From Lycorma delicatula (Eukaryota > Arthropoda > Insecta > Hemiptera > Fulgoridae), in contig NC_134455.1 in the NCBI RefSeq assembly GCF_047948215.1, positions 149,588,575 to 149,652,574 on the forward strand: a DNA stretch of 64,000 nucleotides, given 5' to 3'. This document shows, one piece after another, positions 12,354 to 24,499 of this stretch. The notes under the pieces are model-generated. The model searched no databases and was not told the origin of the DNA. It worked only from the letters and a program-made list of their open reading frames with translations. The position numbers and the translations under genes are program-made. The stretch's first letter is position 1; the number at the start of each line of letters is the position of its first letter.

Positions 12354-14298
12354 TGAACAGCATTTCTTAGCACTATACTATAGCCGAAATAAATTTTATT
12401 AACCTGAATTTACTAAATCTTTATATGGATGACGGGTAAAAAATATTTTAAACCTCAATTTAATAAAATTTTAAAATAAATTGCAAAGTAAATAGTGCTT
12501 TTTGAACTTTCTTGAAATTCTATTTCTACATACATAGTAAAAAATAATTTATTTACGAAAGAAAACATAAAATAAAATATTATGACCGTTGATATACATG
12601 GAATAAACAAGTAATGCCGTAACCAGTTGATACTGAGATTTGATCGCTTAGCTGATAGCATCTTCCTTCACTAATACCGAAGACGAATGACGTGTTTAAG
12701 TCGTGCTATGTCACGCGTCGTGGCGTGGGCGACCTGAACGATGACTCCTTTGCTGTGTCACTTGTGTCACGATTCGTAATCTTGTAATAGTAAATCTATG
12801 ATCGATCGAGGTCATCGCATTTAATAAAATAATGGTCTGTCTTATACTACAGTAAATTTCTCGAATAAAATACTTTGTTAAATCATTACTTTACATCATA
12901 ACTCTCTATAGATGGTCAGCTGAGTACAGAATTAAATCTATTAATATTAAGCTTGAATTAATATTAGCGAATGATCCGATAATCGCTAAAGAAGTTACAG
13001 TACAAAGTGAGATTAATAATTCAAGCAATTAAAATTGTACGATTTTAATATAACTACACACGTTAGTTGTAATTATATTTATATTGACAGAATGAGTAGA
13101 AAAATAATTCGGTACAATTTACAATTTAGTACAGAAGCATTCAGCAGCATTCAGAAGCATTCAGTTTAAGATTACACATCTTAAACATTTTAAACCGGTT
13201 GTAGATTTGGATGATTTTGATAGGTCAAATTAAATATGTTATTATTATTGCTGGCCGCTGTACCGGAGTGATAACATCGCTGTCGCTGCAATAAAATTCC
13301 ATCTTTTACAAGTAGCTGAAAGTGGTCAGTTAACCTGTATTTGCTTAAATAAGAAAAAATAAAATAGTAATATGTTAACTATTATTATATTTATTTATTT
13401 CATATACGAACTTTCCTGGATTTATCACGTTGTAATAAAGGCTACTTTAATCGTTGAGAAGAGGAATGAATTGGTTTGATAACTTACGAATCTTAATGTA
13501 CTAGAAACATGAAACACGTTCGCAAATGAATACGTACTTAAAGGAACAGAAAAAGTAAACTAATCTAAAAATAAATAAGGGTTTAAACAGAAACGTACAA
13601 TTTTAATCAAGGAACTAAATTAAAATTATATAACATTACATTTTTATAATAAATTAATTAATATTTATACATAATAATAAGCTACCTGAAGGCGATTTCA
13701 AAGTTACTTCAAAGTTAAAACTAAAAAAAAAATTGTTTTTTGAGGGCGGGTTTTAACCCCAAAAAAGTTACCTTTTTTTTTGGTTTATTTATTTCTCTTC
13801 CTACAAGTTTTTATCATCCATTTCGCTATTCACCCGTGCAACTATTTTCCTTATTCATAGCTTTTTGTAATTTTTTTGTTTAGTTGGATCTGAACTCCAC
13901 ATCCTTCCTTGACCTGATACGATGAAGTTCGTCTGGGAACGTATTCCGCGCCAAACAGTAAATAAAATAGGCTCATTACTCATTGCATAAAGCGTTTGAA
14001 ATACTATTAAAACCGATACAAAGTATACTACATAATTGGAAATTTATTGATTCGTATTTGTGCCTCTCCTGATATTGTTTTCAATATCCGAACAGTTCAT
14101 ACCCGCTGAAAGTATCTCTAACTTTGTTATACGTCTGAATCTTAAGGCCGTTATTTGTTAATTTTATTAAATAGAAGTAAATAACGTAATGGTGTTCGAG
14201 TAGCAGATATCGAAAAATAAAATCTAACGGTAGAAAATAATTTTATAGCATATTCATTTTGATTACTGACAATTTAAAAAAAAAACGTTCATAAAGTA
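12354..14298. other. AT-rich DNA without recognisable genes
   Basis: Nothing supports a gene or a repeat in this interval. Homopolymer runs occur around 13720-13790. A tandem CATTCAGCAG/CATTCAGAAG stretch is seen near 13138-13162. Confidence 0.45.
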
Positions 14299-14309
14299 AT
14301 ACGAGAACG

Positions 14310-14472
14310 CCTGCGTCCGTGGTGCGAGTGGCAGCGTCTCAGCTTTACATCCGGAGGTCCCAGGTTAGAATCCTGGTCAGGCATAGCATCTTCACATGCT
14401 ACAAAAATTGTCGTACCTGTCATCCTCTGAAGTATTATCTAACGGGTGGTCTCGGCAGTTAAAAACGAAAAT
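14310..14472 (+). mobile_element. tRNA-derived SINE, family 1 (copy at 14 kb)
   Basis: A tRNA-like head is visible: an A-box region (GTGCGAGTGGCAGCGTCTC, about 14322-14340) and a B box (GGTTAGAATCCTGG, about 14363-14376). The tRNA-unrelated body ends in a CATCCTCTGAAG...TCTCGGCAGTTAAAAA tail. The copy is flanked by an imperfect 11-base target-site duplication, TACGAGAACGC at 14299-14309 and TACGAGAACAC at 14473-14483. A second copy, on the other strand, is nested in another SINE at 51424-51568. The B box has decayed (GGTTA for GGTTC), so internal polymerase III promotion is probably impaired. Confidence 0.85.
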
Positions 14473-14483
14473 TACGAGAACAC

Positions 14484-15684
14484 ATACTGTACAAATACAG
14501 ATACTCTGTAATAACAAACACATTTTACTAGTGCAGAAAGTACAAAATAATACATCTTGCATTATATAAGAGTAAAAACATTGAAACTGGCCGAAGAACC
14601 GATTGCTTTTTTTTAATGCTGTTAAAGTTATAGGAAAAATAATTTCCTCTGTAGAGATTTTTTTTTGTATTTGATTGCTATTTGGGCATTTTACTGGACT
14701 TTTATTTTTTTGTACTGTATCCAATTAATTATTGCTATTTACCAGCACTTCATTACTGTTATCTCGTTACCGAAATTTACCGCTAAAACTTAATAGGCAA
14801 TACAAAATTGAATGTCTAACGGATGGAGCAGTCTCCTGCTTCAAAATTCTTCCCACTGAGTCACGGTGCAAATAGTTACGGAAGTCTTACGACTTTGTCA
14901 AATTTAAAATTTTATTTAACATATTCCTTTGCATTTAATTACAACTATTTTTAAATTCATAAAATTTTCCAAAAATATTTATAACAAGGAAACGTGAATA
15001 AAAAGTCTTTTGACCAAACGTAAGTACTAATAACTCTAATTTACATCTTATTTTAAAATTTGAATAACAATTCTATATTAATTGATTGCTTACCAAAAAT
15101 ACGATATATATATATAATTATTATATTCTTTCTCCTAAACAAAATTTACCATTGGATAATTATTTATTGTGTCTCATGAGAGAAAAGAATTTTAATAAAT
15201 TAAAAACTTTAAAACCTTACTCTCGTTCTTGACTCGTGAATTTTCTCAGTCATTGATAACACTGGTGAACATGATTTTGCCTCACGAGTACCAATATACT
15301 CTGCATAAAGTATACTTAATGCAGTGTTTATCCTGTTTTCAAATATGCATTCGGAATGTCTCTATCACTCACAGTTTTTATTTTAATTTTTTTAAATATT
15401 TTAAAACGTTTTTTCGTCCATTGTCAAGTAAAAGCTTCTAGAGCATTGTAAATATGATGGAAGCAAATAGCTAACTCAAAGAGAAGCATTGCTACTCTTG
15501 TACAGGTTCAGACGTGTATAGACATGTACAAACGTGATCTACTTGTAGCACATGTTCATCAGAACGATGCCAATTGTGAGATAGTAGTGAAACAGTAAAC
15601 ATGTCATGAGTGCTTTGTGTGTCTGAATTATTGTGTATTACATATTTAAAACTTTATTTCTTTTAATTCGTCGTTAGTTACAAA
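14484..15684. other. AT-rich DNA without recognisable genes
   Basis: No coding or repeat signature is visible. Short open frames (for example 15229-15441) have no motif and show the background composition. The stretch just before 15685 may be the 5' flank or leader of the pseudogene that follows. Confidence 0.4.
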
Positions 15685-17366
15685 ATGCCTAGAGTTTGTT
15701 TAAATAATCGTAACAATTTGCGTTATGTATGTGGTGAAATGACGCTCAACTCCCAAATGTGAAACCTTACTCCATTAGTAAAAAATTGCTAAGAACTTTA
15801 TTTTGGGTGTAAAGTCGGAGACCAAACAAGGGCCTGGGCCTCACATATCTGTTGTTTATCGGTTTTAGGCTTCTCACTGCATGAAAAAACGGCACACGCC
15901 ACATGCCATTTGCTATCCCTTTGATCTGAAGAGAACCCAAAGATCACTCTTCTGACTGTTATTTCTGCTTAACAAACATTTAAGGGATTACATCAAAATC
16001 AAAACATACAGTGGTGTACTCTAACTTGCAATCTACAATGAGACCAGTTCCACACTACGAAGAGTTGCTCATACCAAAGCCTCCAGAACATGTGATATAA
16101 GATTAAGAGAGTTCTCAGAATCTGATAGAAGTAAGGAAAAAAAGAAACAGACTCTGGTGATGAAATGAACAAAGCAGTTCATCTGAGCCTCATTTACTGA
16201 CTCAAGAAAATCTTTAACGATCTCATACGAGATTTAAAGTTATCCAAAAAACAGTATGAAATGCTTGCTTCCCGGCTAAGAGCATGGAATCTTCTTCAAA
16301 AGAATACAAAGATATGTAATTATCGTAATCGTCATTCTGAATTTAAAGATTATTTTTCTGAAGAAAATGGCTTACAGTTTTGTAATGACATTTCTTCTCT
16401 TATGGAGACACTTTGCAATGAACATAACCCAACAGAATGGCGCTTGTTCATTGATTCCTCTAAAGTTAGTTTAAAAGCTGTGCTTTTACTTAATGGCAAT
16501 AAATTCCCATCAGTACCTGTGGCTCATTCTGCTAGTATGAAAGAAACATATGAAAACCTTAAACTTATATTGGAAAAGCTTCAATATGCATTGTATAAAT
16601 TGAATTTTTGTGGTAATTTGGAAATAATTGCACTTATTTTTGGTCTGCATGGTTACACAAAGTACTGATGTTTTCTGTATGAATGGGATAGCAAGTACAG
16701 AAAAACCCATTTTATTAGAAAAGAATGGCCTAAACACGAATCACTCATTCCTGAACAGAAAAATGAAACATGATCCGTTGTTAATCCTATAAATGTGTAT
16801 CTACCTCAGTTACATATCAAACTAGGATTAATGAAGAATTGTGTCAAGGCCATATACATACTCCGGGTTTCATGTACTTAAAACAGAAGTTTCCTAAAAT
16901 AAGTGATGCAAAAATTAAAGAAGAAACATTTGTGGGTCCACATACGATCACTAATGCATGATGAAAAGTTTGAGAAACTATTGAAGCCACTGAAAAAAGC
17001 GGCTTGGCAAGCATTCAAAAATGTTACTCAGAGTTTTTTGGGAAATCGAAAGGCAGAAAATTGCTGTGACATTGTCAACGATCTTATAACATCTTATAAA
17101 AAGTTGGGTTGTAATATGTGCTTAAAAGTAGTACACTTCCTGCACCCGAACCTAGATTTCTTACCAGAAAATCTTGGCGCAATGAGCGATGTGCTCAGGG
17201 AACACTTTCATCAGGAGATTTCAGCTATGAAAAAGAGGTATCAGGGGAAATGGAATCATAATATGCTGGCCGATTATTGTTGGACCATCAAGAGGAATGG
17301 TCTTCAGGCGAAGTGTAACGGAAAATCGTCATTTTCCGTTACTTTTTCGTTATACTTTCTAGGTTA
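15685..17366 (+). pseudogene. Decayed copy of an uncharacterised multi-copy protein family
   Basis: The homologous region begins at an ATG at 15685 (MPRVC...), stops after 25 codons, and continues through at least four frame changes to about 17366. The longest remaining pieces are 16261-16668 (RLRAWNLLQKN, NPTEWRLFIDSSKVSLKAVL, then GLHGYTKY) and 16903-17367 (LMHDEKFEKLLKPLKKAAWQ, AENCCDIVNDL, FFPENLG-like and FHQEISAMKKRYQGKW blocks). Between them lie PLHIKLGLMKN-like sequences in another frame (16800-16850). I recall these blocks from a family of unnamed proteins present in many copies in arthropod genomes. Its biochemical function is unknown to me and I assign none. Early cysteines (C5, YVCGE, GCKVGD, HICC) look like a metal-binding N-terminus. 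An A-run about 145 bases downstream hints at retroposition. Confidence 0.6.
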
Positions 17367-17510
17367 GTTTGAATATTGCGTAGTTAAGAATGCAAAAAGT
17401 ATTAAGATGTTTGCCTGTCTCTCGGAAACCTTGCGTAATGGGGAAAAATCAGTATCATATTTGAATTCAGGAAAAGAAACATCAGAATCAAAAATTTTTC
17501 TTCTTTATAC

Positions 17511-17526
17511 AAAAAAAAAAAAAAAA
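17511..17526 (+). repeat. A16 run downstream of the pseudogene
   Basis: Sixteen consecutive A residues follow the pseudogene at a distance that would fit a 3' untranslated region. No AATAAA stands at the usual distance and I found no target-site duplication, so a retrocopy tail is possible but not shown. Confidence 0.5.
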
Positions 17527-19984
17527 CATTTTTTTTGTTCCCCAGTGTAATAGGCGAATTTCCCAATTATTTTATTTCTACTTATTACAACATAGTATAA
17601 AAATTAGATTTCCAACAAACTAATTTTATGCCATCCAGTTTTCAGGCAATGTTTGATAATGTATATTTTTTTTTTGCTGTTCTTTATTAATGAACTAAAT
17701 GATTGCTTATTTCAGATTCAGTCTCTCATTCCTTTGTCCTATGGTCGTATGGATCATCCCTTCACATACTATCACGGAGGTCAACATAAGTTAAATTTTT
17801 TCCCATGACTTCTTAAGCCATATTTTCTTTTATTTAGGAGTAATTTTATTTTGCTTACTTGCTAAATTGTTTATATAATCTTTTCTTAATGTATAATTAT
17901 TGAACTCAGCAGTATCTTTAATAAAATTAATCCCTCTGCGACAAGCTTATCGAAAACTATCGTATTAATAACTAAAATTTTATGTTGCGCGAGATGCAAA
18001 GAATCATTGATGATATATCTATCAGTGATTATGAAAAATAAATTATATATTCATTAAGCTCTTGGCAATTGCTACGATTGCAAATTAAAAATTTCGAGAA
18101 AATAATATACTTTAATAAAAAGAAGTAAAACTAAAATTGCATATATTTATTTTCACAAGAGTATATATTTCTACGATTCTAAATAAATAAAAATAAACAG
18201 CAATTTCCTTAGTAAAATTTAATAGCTTAATAATCTTTCAGCACAAGAATTCCTCCTGGAATTTCTTAGCAATGTCTTAAATAAATTCGATTAAGAAAAA
18301 TAGTAATCTGATTAGAAAATTTAACTTTATTGAACAAAGTAATTAAATATATGTTTGAACCTCCCTGAACACTACGGTAACCGATTTTTCATTCTTGTGA
18401 ATATTTAAATTCAATATTTAACTCGGAAATAATAATAAATTCAGAAAGTTAGATTCATTAAGATTACAAGGAATGTGTGTTAATTTTTTCTTAGCAATTT
18501 ATTGAGTTTTTATTATTATATGAGTTATATTATTATACATAAATTATATAATAAATAAATCCTCTCATTATTCTGGAATTAACAGACGTAATTATTATTA
18601 TTTTTTTTTTTAACTAATCACGATAAAATATACATATATATATCAAAAGTAATATTAATTTCTAGTTTATTTATTTAAAACTGTAATAATCTACCAGATA
18701 ATAAAGTATTAGAATACTGTTGGAAATAAACATATAGCTTATTGCATTTTATTGCATTATGCATTAAAAAGTAGTAAAGGTGTTAAGGAATATTCACGTA
18801 AATTTTTCAATCCATTACCAATGTTGGAACAGTAAAATTATTATAGCAGTGCTTGATTATAAATAACAGAAAATTGCAGTTTATGTTTTTATAAAACCTT
18901 TAATAAAATAACTATTTAAACTGTGAATGTAACAGGATTCTGTAAAATTGTCGAACCAAAGACTGTTTTTTAACAAGAATAATATTTTTTACTCGGTGAC
19001 TAAGAGTAGAAACAGTAAAAATGCTCCACTAATGAAGTAAACAGGCGACTTTAAACCTATCACAACTCGAATAAAATATTTTATTTGATTTAAAGCGACA
19101 AAAAGCACAAAAAAGTCTTTATTTTTTTCTTTGTTTAATTTGACGCATAATTTAGTAAATTATGATTGCGGAAGCGAGGAGTAGAAAATTACAAACCGTA
19201 CTATAATTTCATGATTTACAACCTAACAATTAGATACATAGTTTCTTACTACTGTGTTTTATGTAGTAAAAGTTTATTTATTTACGAACTAATTGAATTT
19301 CTTCAACGTACTTTATTATAACTAGATTTCTTAAACTAAAAAAAAGATTAGCATGTATTAATTTAAAGCAGAAAATTAATATTATTATACCTTCAATGGA
19401 TCAGCAATTTACTTCTCCTGTTACCATTATTTTATTTTTTGTTTTGACTCCGCAGTTCATAACTTATTTATCATTCAAATTTATGCTTATCATTTCAGAA
19501 AACACAATAGTTTTCTCTTATACAGAATTTAAATCGAAGTAATTATTAGATCTACATTTAAAATCGAGTAAGGGATAGTAAGAGTATAAAGCATTTTTTT
19601 TTTTTCAAAGCGAAAATGTTATTTTTCGTTTTGTTATCAAAATAAAAATTTGGAGATATGGAATGGAAGAAGTTTTATCCTTTACAAAAGAATAGATATT
19701 CATAAAATAAAGTAATTTTGGTAGAAAAAATTAAATATATCTGTTCTTTCCTAAAGATTTCTTAAGATTAACAAAAAACTAAATGCAGACTTCAGTTTTG
19801 TAAGTTTATAAACATACACGCGCACGCGCGCGAACACCCACACATCCTAATATCCTACTAGATTAATTAACGTATAATTTAATAGCGAAAACGAGAACTA
19901 TACTACCCCGTTTTATGTGAATTTATTACCTGGTTATTTATTTAGCTCACGTCTATTCGCTACATTTTTCTAGTTTACACTGTG
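17527..19984. other. AT-rich DNA without recognisable genes
   Basis: No gene or transposon motif is visible. The interval contains only low-complexity AT stretches and a short CG/CA-rich microsatellite (19815-19850). Confidence 0.45.
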
Positions 19985-20300
19985 GACTTCGCAGTGTAAG
20001 ACCTCTAATAGTGTAGTTACTCTCAAGGTAACTACCGGACGCCAGTAGCCCGTGCTACTGGGTGTGTGAGGTTTCCAGCATAGTGCGGGGACTCACTAAA
20101 TCACCTCCCCGTTTTGTACAGCAGCCACAATATCTATCTTACAGCTTAACTCATGGGTTGTCGTATCGCCTGCGGGTCTTCTCGGGTGAGTTGGGGTGTC
20201 CTGAGCATGTCAGCAGAAGTGACGACCCCGAGACGCCCCTGGCTGCCTCCTTATCCAGGCTGTTGCCTCACCATCCACACGGCTGACGATTATTCCATTG
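19985..20300 (-). other. 3' untranslated region of the R1-like element
   Basis: This G+C-rich, non-coding stretch follows the ORF2 end on the minus strand and stops abruptly where AT-rich DNA begins (about 19985). It contains a hairpin with CCAGTAGC/GCTACTGG arms (20041-20060) and a second with TAGTTAC/GTAACTA arms beside it. Structured 3' UTRs are used by some R1/R2 reverse transcriptases to recognise their own RNA. That role here is inference. Confidence 0.55.
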
Positions 20301-20353
20301 TTTATTCGGTTATTGTTTGACGATTATTTATTGTTCTTTAGTCATTTTTACTT

Positions 20354-20700
20354 TCAGGATGCTTTCTGATAAGCTGGCGACCGCCCCGCCAGGAAGTCTC
20401 GTTGGCCAGCACCAACTTCTGTTGATTGTCTACACCCAGCTGACCAACTTCCGCAAAGCATCGGGCTCCCTCTCGCCCGCCCAAATTCCGCACTCGAAAA
20501 AGGTGTGTCAGACTGTATTCTCACACTCATAGTAGGAACACGTTGGTGCGTTTCTCTTTTTCCGGTGAAACAGATAACTGTTGAACGCACCGTGACGTCA
20601 GGAGTTGGGTCAACCAAAAATTAGTTTCCCCTTGCTCTTGACAGACCCAGCTTCTTATGTCTGGGAGAATGCGAAAGGTCCACCTTCCCACTACTGACGT
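20354..20700 (-). pseudogene. C-terminal region of R1-like ORF2 with CCHC-type motif
   Basis: One frame reads GRWTFRILPDIRSWV, then QGETNFWLTQLLTSRC, blocks seen before the C-terminal finger in R1 elements. It changes into a region with CSYYEC (20522-20539), then ENTV, a stop, and HTFFEC. In R1 elements this is a CxxC...H...C nucleic-acid-binding motif. Here the spacing of the first pair has become CxxxxC and a stop codon lies within the motif. The frame then runs on into a WAGERE-like block before ending. Confidence 0.75.
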
Positions 20701-21450
20701 TTACCGCATCTCCTGCCACCTTACCAGTACGCTTTCCCGAGCATCCTGTTTCGAGACGCCAGCTGACCGGTCCACACGCTCGGCAACTCTCAACTCCAGA
20801 GGCGGCACACCCGCTATGATGAAGGCAGCATCAGAGAAAACAGTCCGATAGGCGGATATAACGACCATCCTTCTTAGAAATCTGTTCAACGAAGTCCTGC
20901 TTCTTTCGAGAATCGTAAAGCTCGCTGCCAGATTGGCGCTACATACAGGATACAGAAGACACCGTCGTGGCAAGGAGCTTTCGCTTTGACACCGCAGGAC
21001 CTCCCACATTGACCCACAAACCTTTTCTGCTTTGCTAACCAGTTCACCCACACGTCTGGTGAATTTCCTGTCATGATCAATCCAGACACCCCAGATATTT
21101 CGCGCACCTGACGTGATATTTCCACTAAAATATCGTCTATCGTGATTCGCAGGAGTGGGAGTCACCTCCTTCCCGCCAGGACCAACACCTCCGTTTTCTC
21201 GGGAGCGAGTGTCAGCTCCATAGCCTCCTGCCAGCCCTTCGTCATGCTAACGGCCCGGTTCACCTTAGCTACTAGCCATTATGAAACTTTTCCACCACGA
21301 CTAGTGCAACGTCGTTAGCAAATCCTACCGCCTCCACCCCATCCGGCCAATCGAGGTCAGAGATCCCGTCATAAACGAGATTGCAGAATAGAGTCCCCAA
21401 CAGTGATCCCTGAGGCACCCTTTGTTTCATGAAGAAGTCAAAATTGCCGT
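20701..21450 (-). pseudogene. R1-like reverse transcriptase and thumb, broken
   Basis: The frame carrying VPQGSLLG and FANDVALVV ends at a stop just before 21280. A second frame carries MELTLAPEKTEVLVLAGR (about 21165-21230), the usual block after the active site. The frame at 20701-21165 carries NIWGVWIDHDRKFTRRVGEL, then VISAYRTVFSDAAFIIAGVP, both thumb-region blocks of R1-type elements. The catalytic FADD box reads FAND: the second Asp is kept but the first is Asn, which should abolish metal binding. Frame changes near 21280 and 21150 also prevent expression as one protein. Confidence 0.85.
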
Positions 21451-22142
21451 ACGCTGTCGAAACACTCTTAAAGTAACTTAATTTATGTACTAGAGTTTAG
21501 GAAGTAAATAGATCTAGTATTGGATATCTGCAAACCTTTAAATATCCAGTTTTTAGTTGAATCTGATTATAATAATCGAAAACTAACTAAAATAGTTAAA
21601 ATAGAATTTGGTACCTTTTTTTATGTCATTCGATCAAATATGTTATAAAATATGTGAACTTTGCTATTATAAACAAATACAATTTTCAGTTCTACGTACC
21701 GTTAAAATTAGCTGAGTAGAAAAATTATTAAATATTGGTATGTTGTAGTATTCCCAATACGAAAATAAACTGAGAAAATAGTTTTTTCGCTGATTTAGAA
21801 GTAAATAGATAATTATAAAAACTAAAAACAAAAATAATAATTAATATTATTGGAGATTGTAAATTTAACCTTACTTTTAGGTAACAAAATAATTAGGTTC
21901 TATATTTGCAAAACATAAATGAAAAGCAAACTTGTAGACAGATTTATGACTGTTTTCTCTTTCAAATTTTTAATTCCATGAAGGTTTTATACCCAACGAA
22001 GTAATATTTATTAAAATTCCCAGTACTATTAAAAATTCGCTGCTGTTAGCGTACACAGTTACTCTCAACAAAATCCTGTGGGATGTAAATCGTGTGTGAA
22101 ATATTCAACGCTGAAAATCGGGATCTTGAATTTTTGTTCAGG

Positions 22143-22172
22143 TGGTAGCCTGATCAAAAATTCAGGCTACCA
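22143..22172. repeat. Perfect 11-bp inverted repeat, 8-base loop
   Basis: TGGTAGCCTGA (22143-22153) and TCAGGCTACCA (22162-22172) are exact reverse complements. No other element boundary is visible here. Confidence 0.75.
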
Positions 22173-22539
22173 ACAGAACCAAAATACAGTTCCCCTTCTA
22201 AATTACAATTTGGTAGCAAGCTGTAGTATTAAGTTTTTCGGATATTTCGAAGTGTACTATAGAAAATAAACAAAATATAAATAGATATACTTCAATGATA
22301 AAACTGAAAAGGATCTGTTATCCAAATAAATGTGAAATAAAACTAGTTGAATTGTTAATTAAAAGGATTGCTCGATAGATTAAGGCTTAATTGTTGTTTC
22401 CAATTGTTCTGAATGAAACGGGTCACACAGTCCAGCAAACAGGTGTCACGCGTGCGCTCGCTGCCTGTATGCATAAATATACATAACATAGAGATATACA
22501 CAGATAGGGTGCGCGCACACCATCAACCACCCACCAACT

Positions 22540-22600
22540 CAAACACACACACGCACACGCATACACACACTCACGTACACGCGCGTGCGCGTGTAAGTAA
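22540..22600. repeat. CA/CG-rich microsatellite
   Basis: An alternating purine-pyrimidine tract: CA repeats with interspersed CG, then a GCGCGTGCGCGTG stretch followed by GTAA repeats. It could adopt Z-DNA, but nothing shows that it does. Open frames across it on both strands are low-complexity artefacts. Confidence 0.85.
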
Positions 22601-24499
22601 GTAAGTATGTACTCAAACACGTAAGTATGTATCTGTCGGTATGGTGTAAAAGGGAACAGGAGGGGGACACTGGCCTCGTCTCCCTTGGTACGGAGGTTTA
22701 CATTTCCTCACAATCGAAGCGGCTACGCGTTGCCCCGCGCTCGTTGGATGTGGTTTGCTGCATACCACAGCTAATAACAATAATAATAATATACAGCGTG
22801 GTGCGAGGGACTTGAATTAATCAGGGAGCAAGTAACTGTAACAGTATCACATCCATGGCAACAATAATTACCGGCTATCAAGTACTGTAGTTACGAGCTG
22901 CGACCTCACCTAAATTTACATATACGAGAACGTCATGCATGCACGCTTACACGCATACGTATACGTTCGTACAAGATGCAGGACATTTTTTACGAATTAC
23001 CCAATAGAGTAGTAACTTATACGTTAAAAAGTTATTTTCAACAGAACATTATTTAGTTTGAATTATGCGTTACGACTTCGTATCATACGATTACTAATTG
23101 TTAAAACGATAGCTTAAAGAAAATTAGGTTGTAGTTGAAACAGCTTGGCTCCAATTATAACGTTATTGGCAAGCATATGATTATTTGAAAAGCATTAATT
23201 TTTTGCCAAAATACATATCGTAAATTCTTTAATCGTATCATTATATATAGCAGAATGTTTTAATAGACTTTTTCTCGACAACTGAAAATTACTTGGTGAA
23301 AGTAAAAAAAATTATTCTGTAAGTAACACTTGAAATGGGTTTGTGAATTTTAAATTTAAGAAACTAAACAAATACTGTATATAAAATAATAAACTGAAAA
23401 GATCTACAGAACAAACGTGAGGTATAACTAGTTGAATTAATCAAACGGAATACCTGAGACATAAGCTTATTGTTTTTATATCGCATGCAGTCAAAATATG
23501 TATGTATCGGTTAATGTGATTTAAAATTTTGTGGTGTGACTTTAGCCTCATTTTCCTTATAGCTTATATCTTTTCCCATGAAGCATAGTTACTAAATACA
23601 ATTTTTTCCCTACGTTTACAGATAGGGTAAAGAGCAGTAGTAAAATGACTGACTTGAAATAAAAAGATCCCCATATAATTACTCGTAGACAGACAGCAGA
23701 GTTATGTATATAAGCTGTGATATAGTACTTACTAATGGAGAGGGCTTAAAAAGATTAAAATTTACTAAATACAGTAAATTTTAATATACAATATTAAAAT
23801 TTTGTGTGATACAGATGAGTATTATTGGCCACCTAACAGAAGCTGACCTTAAGAAGCTGAGAGATTCGTTATTCAAAAAAGATTATTTGCCTTTTGAAAC
23901 GATTAGTCATGCCCAAGGTGTTACCATAAAGTTTATAAATAAGACAAGACACAGGCTGCCATAGAGACAGGCAAAGATATAACTCCTGCAGTTCGTTCAG
24001 CAATTTCTTTTTACAGCCTCAGAACTGCATATCTAAAAACAATGGAAAGCTACAGTAGTATTTTCAGAGGAAAAGCTTTCACATTTTTTCTTGTTATTTA
24101 AAAAATCAATGTGATGGCATACCCTTCAGTAAAATATTCTTGAGGCAAAATAGTCCCTAATTGGATTTATGTTTAGGGGGGAACATATTAAATAAGGGTA
24201 GCAGGCTAGATAATTTTAAACAGAAAATAGATTTGACTTAGTATAGCAGGAATTAGTGAGGTTAGGTGAAAAGACAAACAAAAGTGTTGTAAATAAATTA
24301 TGTGGTAATTAATAAAAAATAAAAAAATGGAAATGCAGGAGTAAGAAAACTATTAGATAATAAATTTGAATAAATTTTGTTATTAATAACAGCACAGTGA
24401 GAGAATCGAATAGAATGGATAGAGTCAAAGTCATAAAGTCCCATAGTAGAACTTTATATTTGCGTCGTCTTCAGCAGAAAATGAGGAAAGGGAAAGAAT

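Larger units (their letters stand above)
19985..21480 (-). mobile_element. R1-like non-LTR retrotransposon, 3' half only
   Basis: Read on the minus strand, from 21480 down to 19985, this LINE keeps the second half of the RT, the thumb, the C-terminal cysteine-histidine motif and a 3' untranslated region. RT motifs VPQGSLLGTLFCNLVYDG (about 21365-21421) and VGFANDVALVV (about 21293-21330) are typical of the R1/Jockey group. The upstream half (endonuclease and first RT motifs) is missing. Several frame changes are present. The element is much richer in G+C than the DNA around it, which suggests a more recent arrival than most of the window. Confidence 0.85.

Noticed and set aside
22423..22620. 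Open frames through the CA/CG microsatellite
   Set aside because: They are low-complexity translations of a simple repeat.
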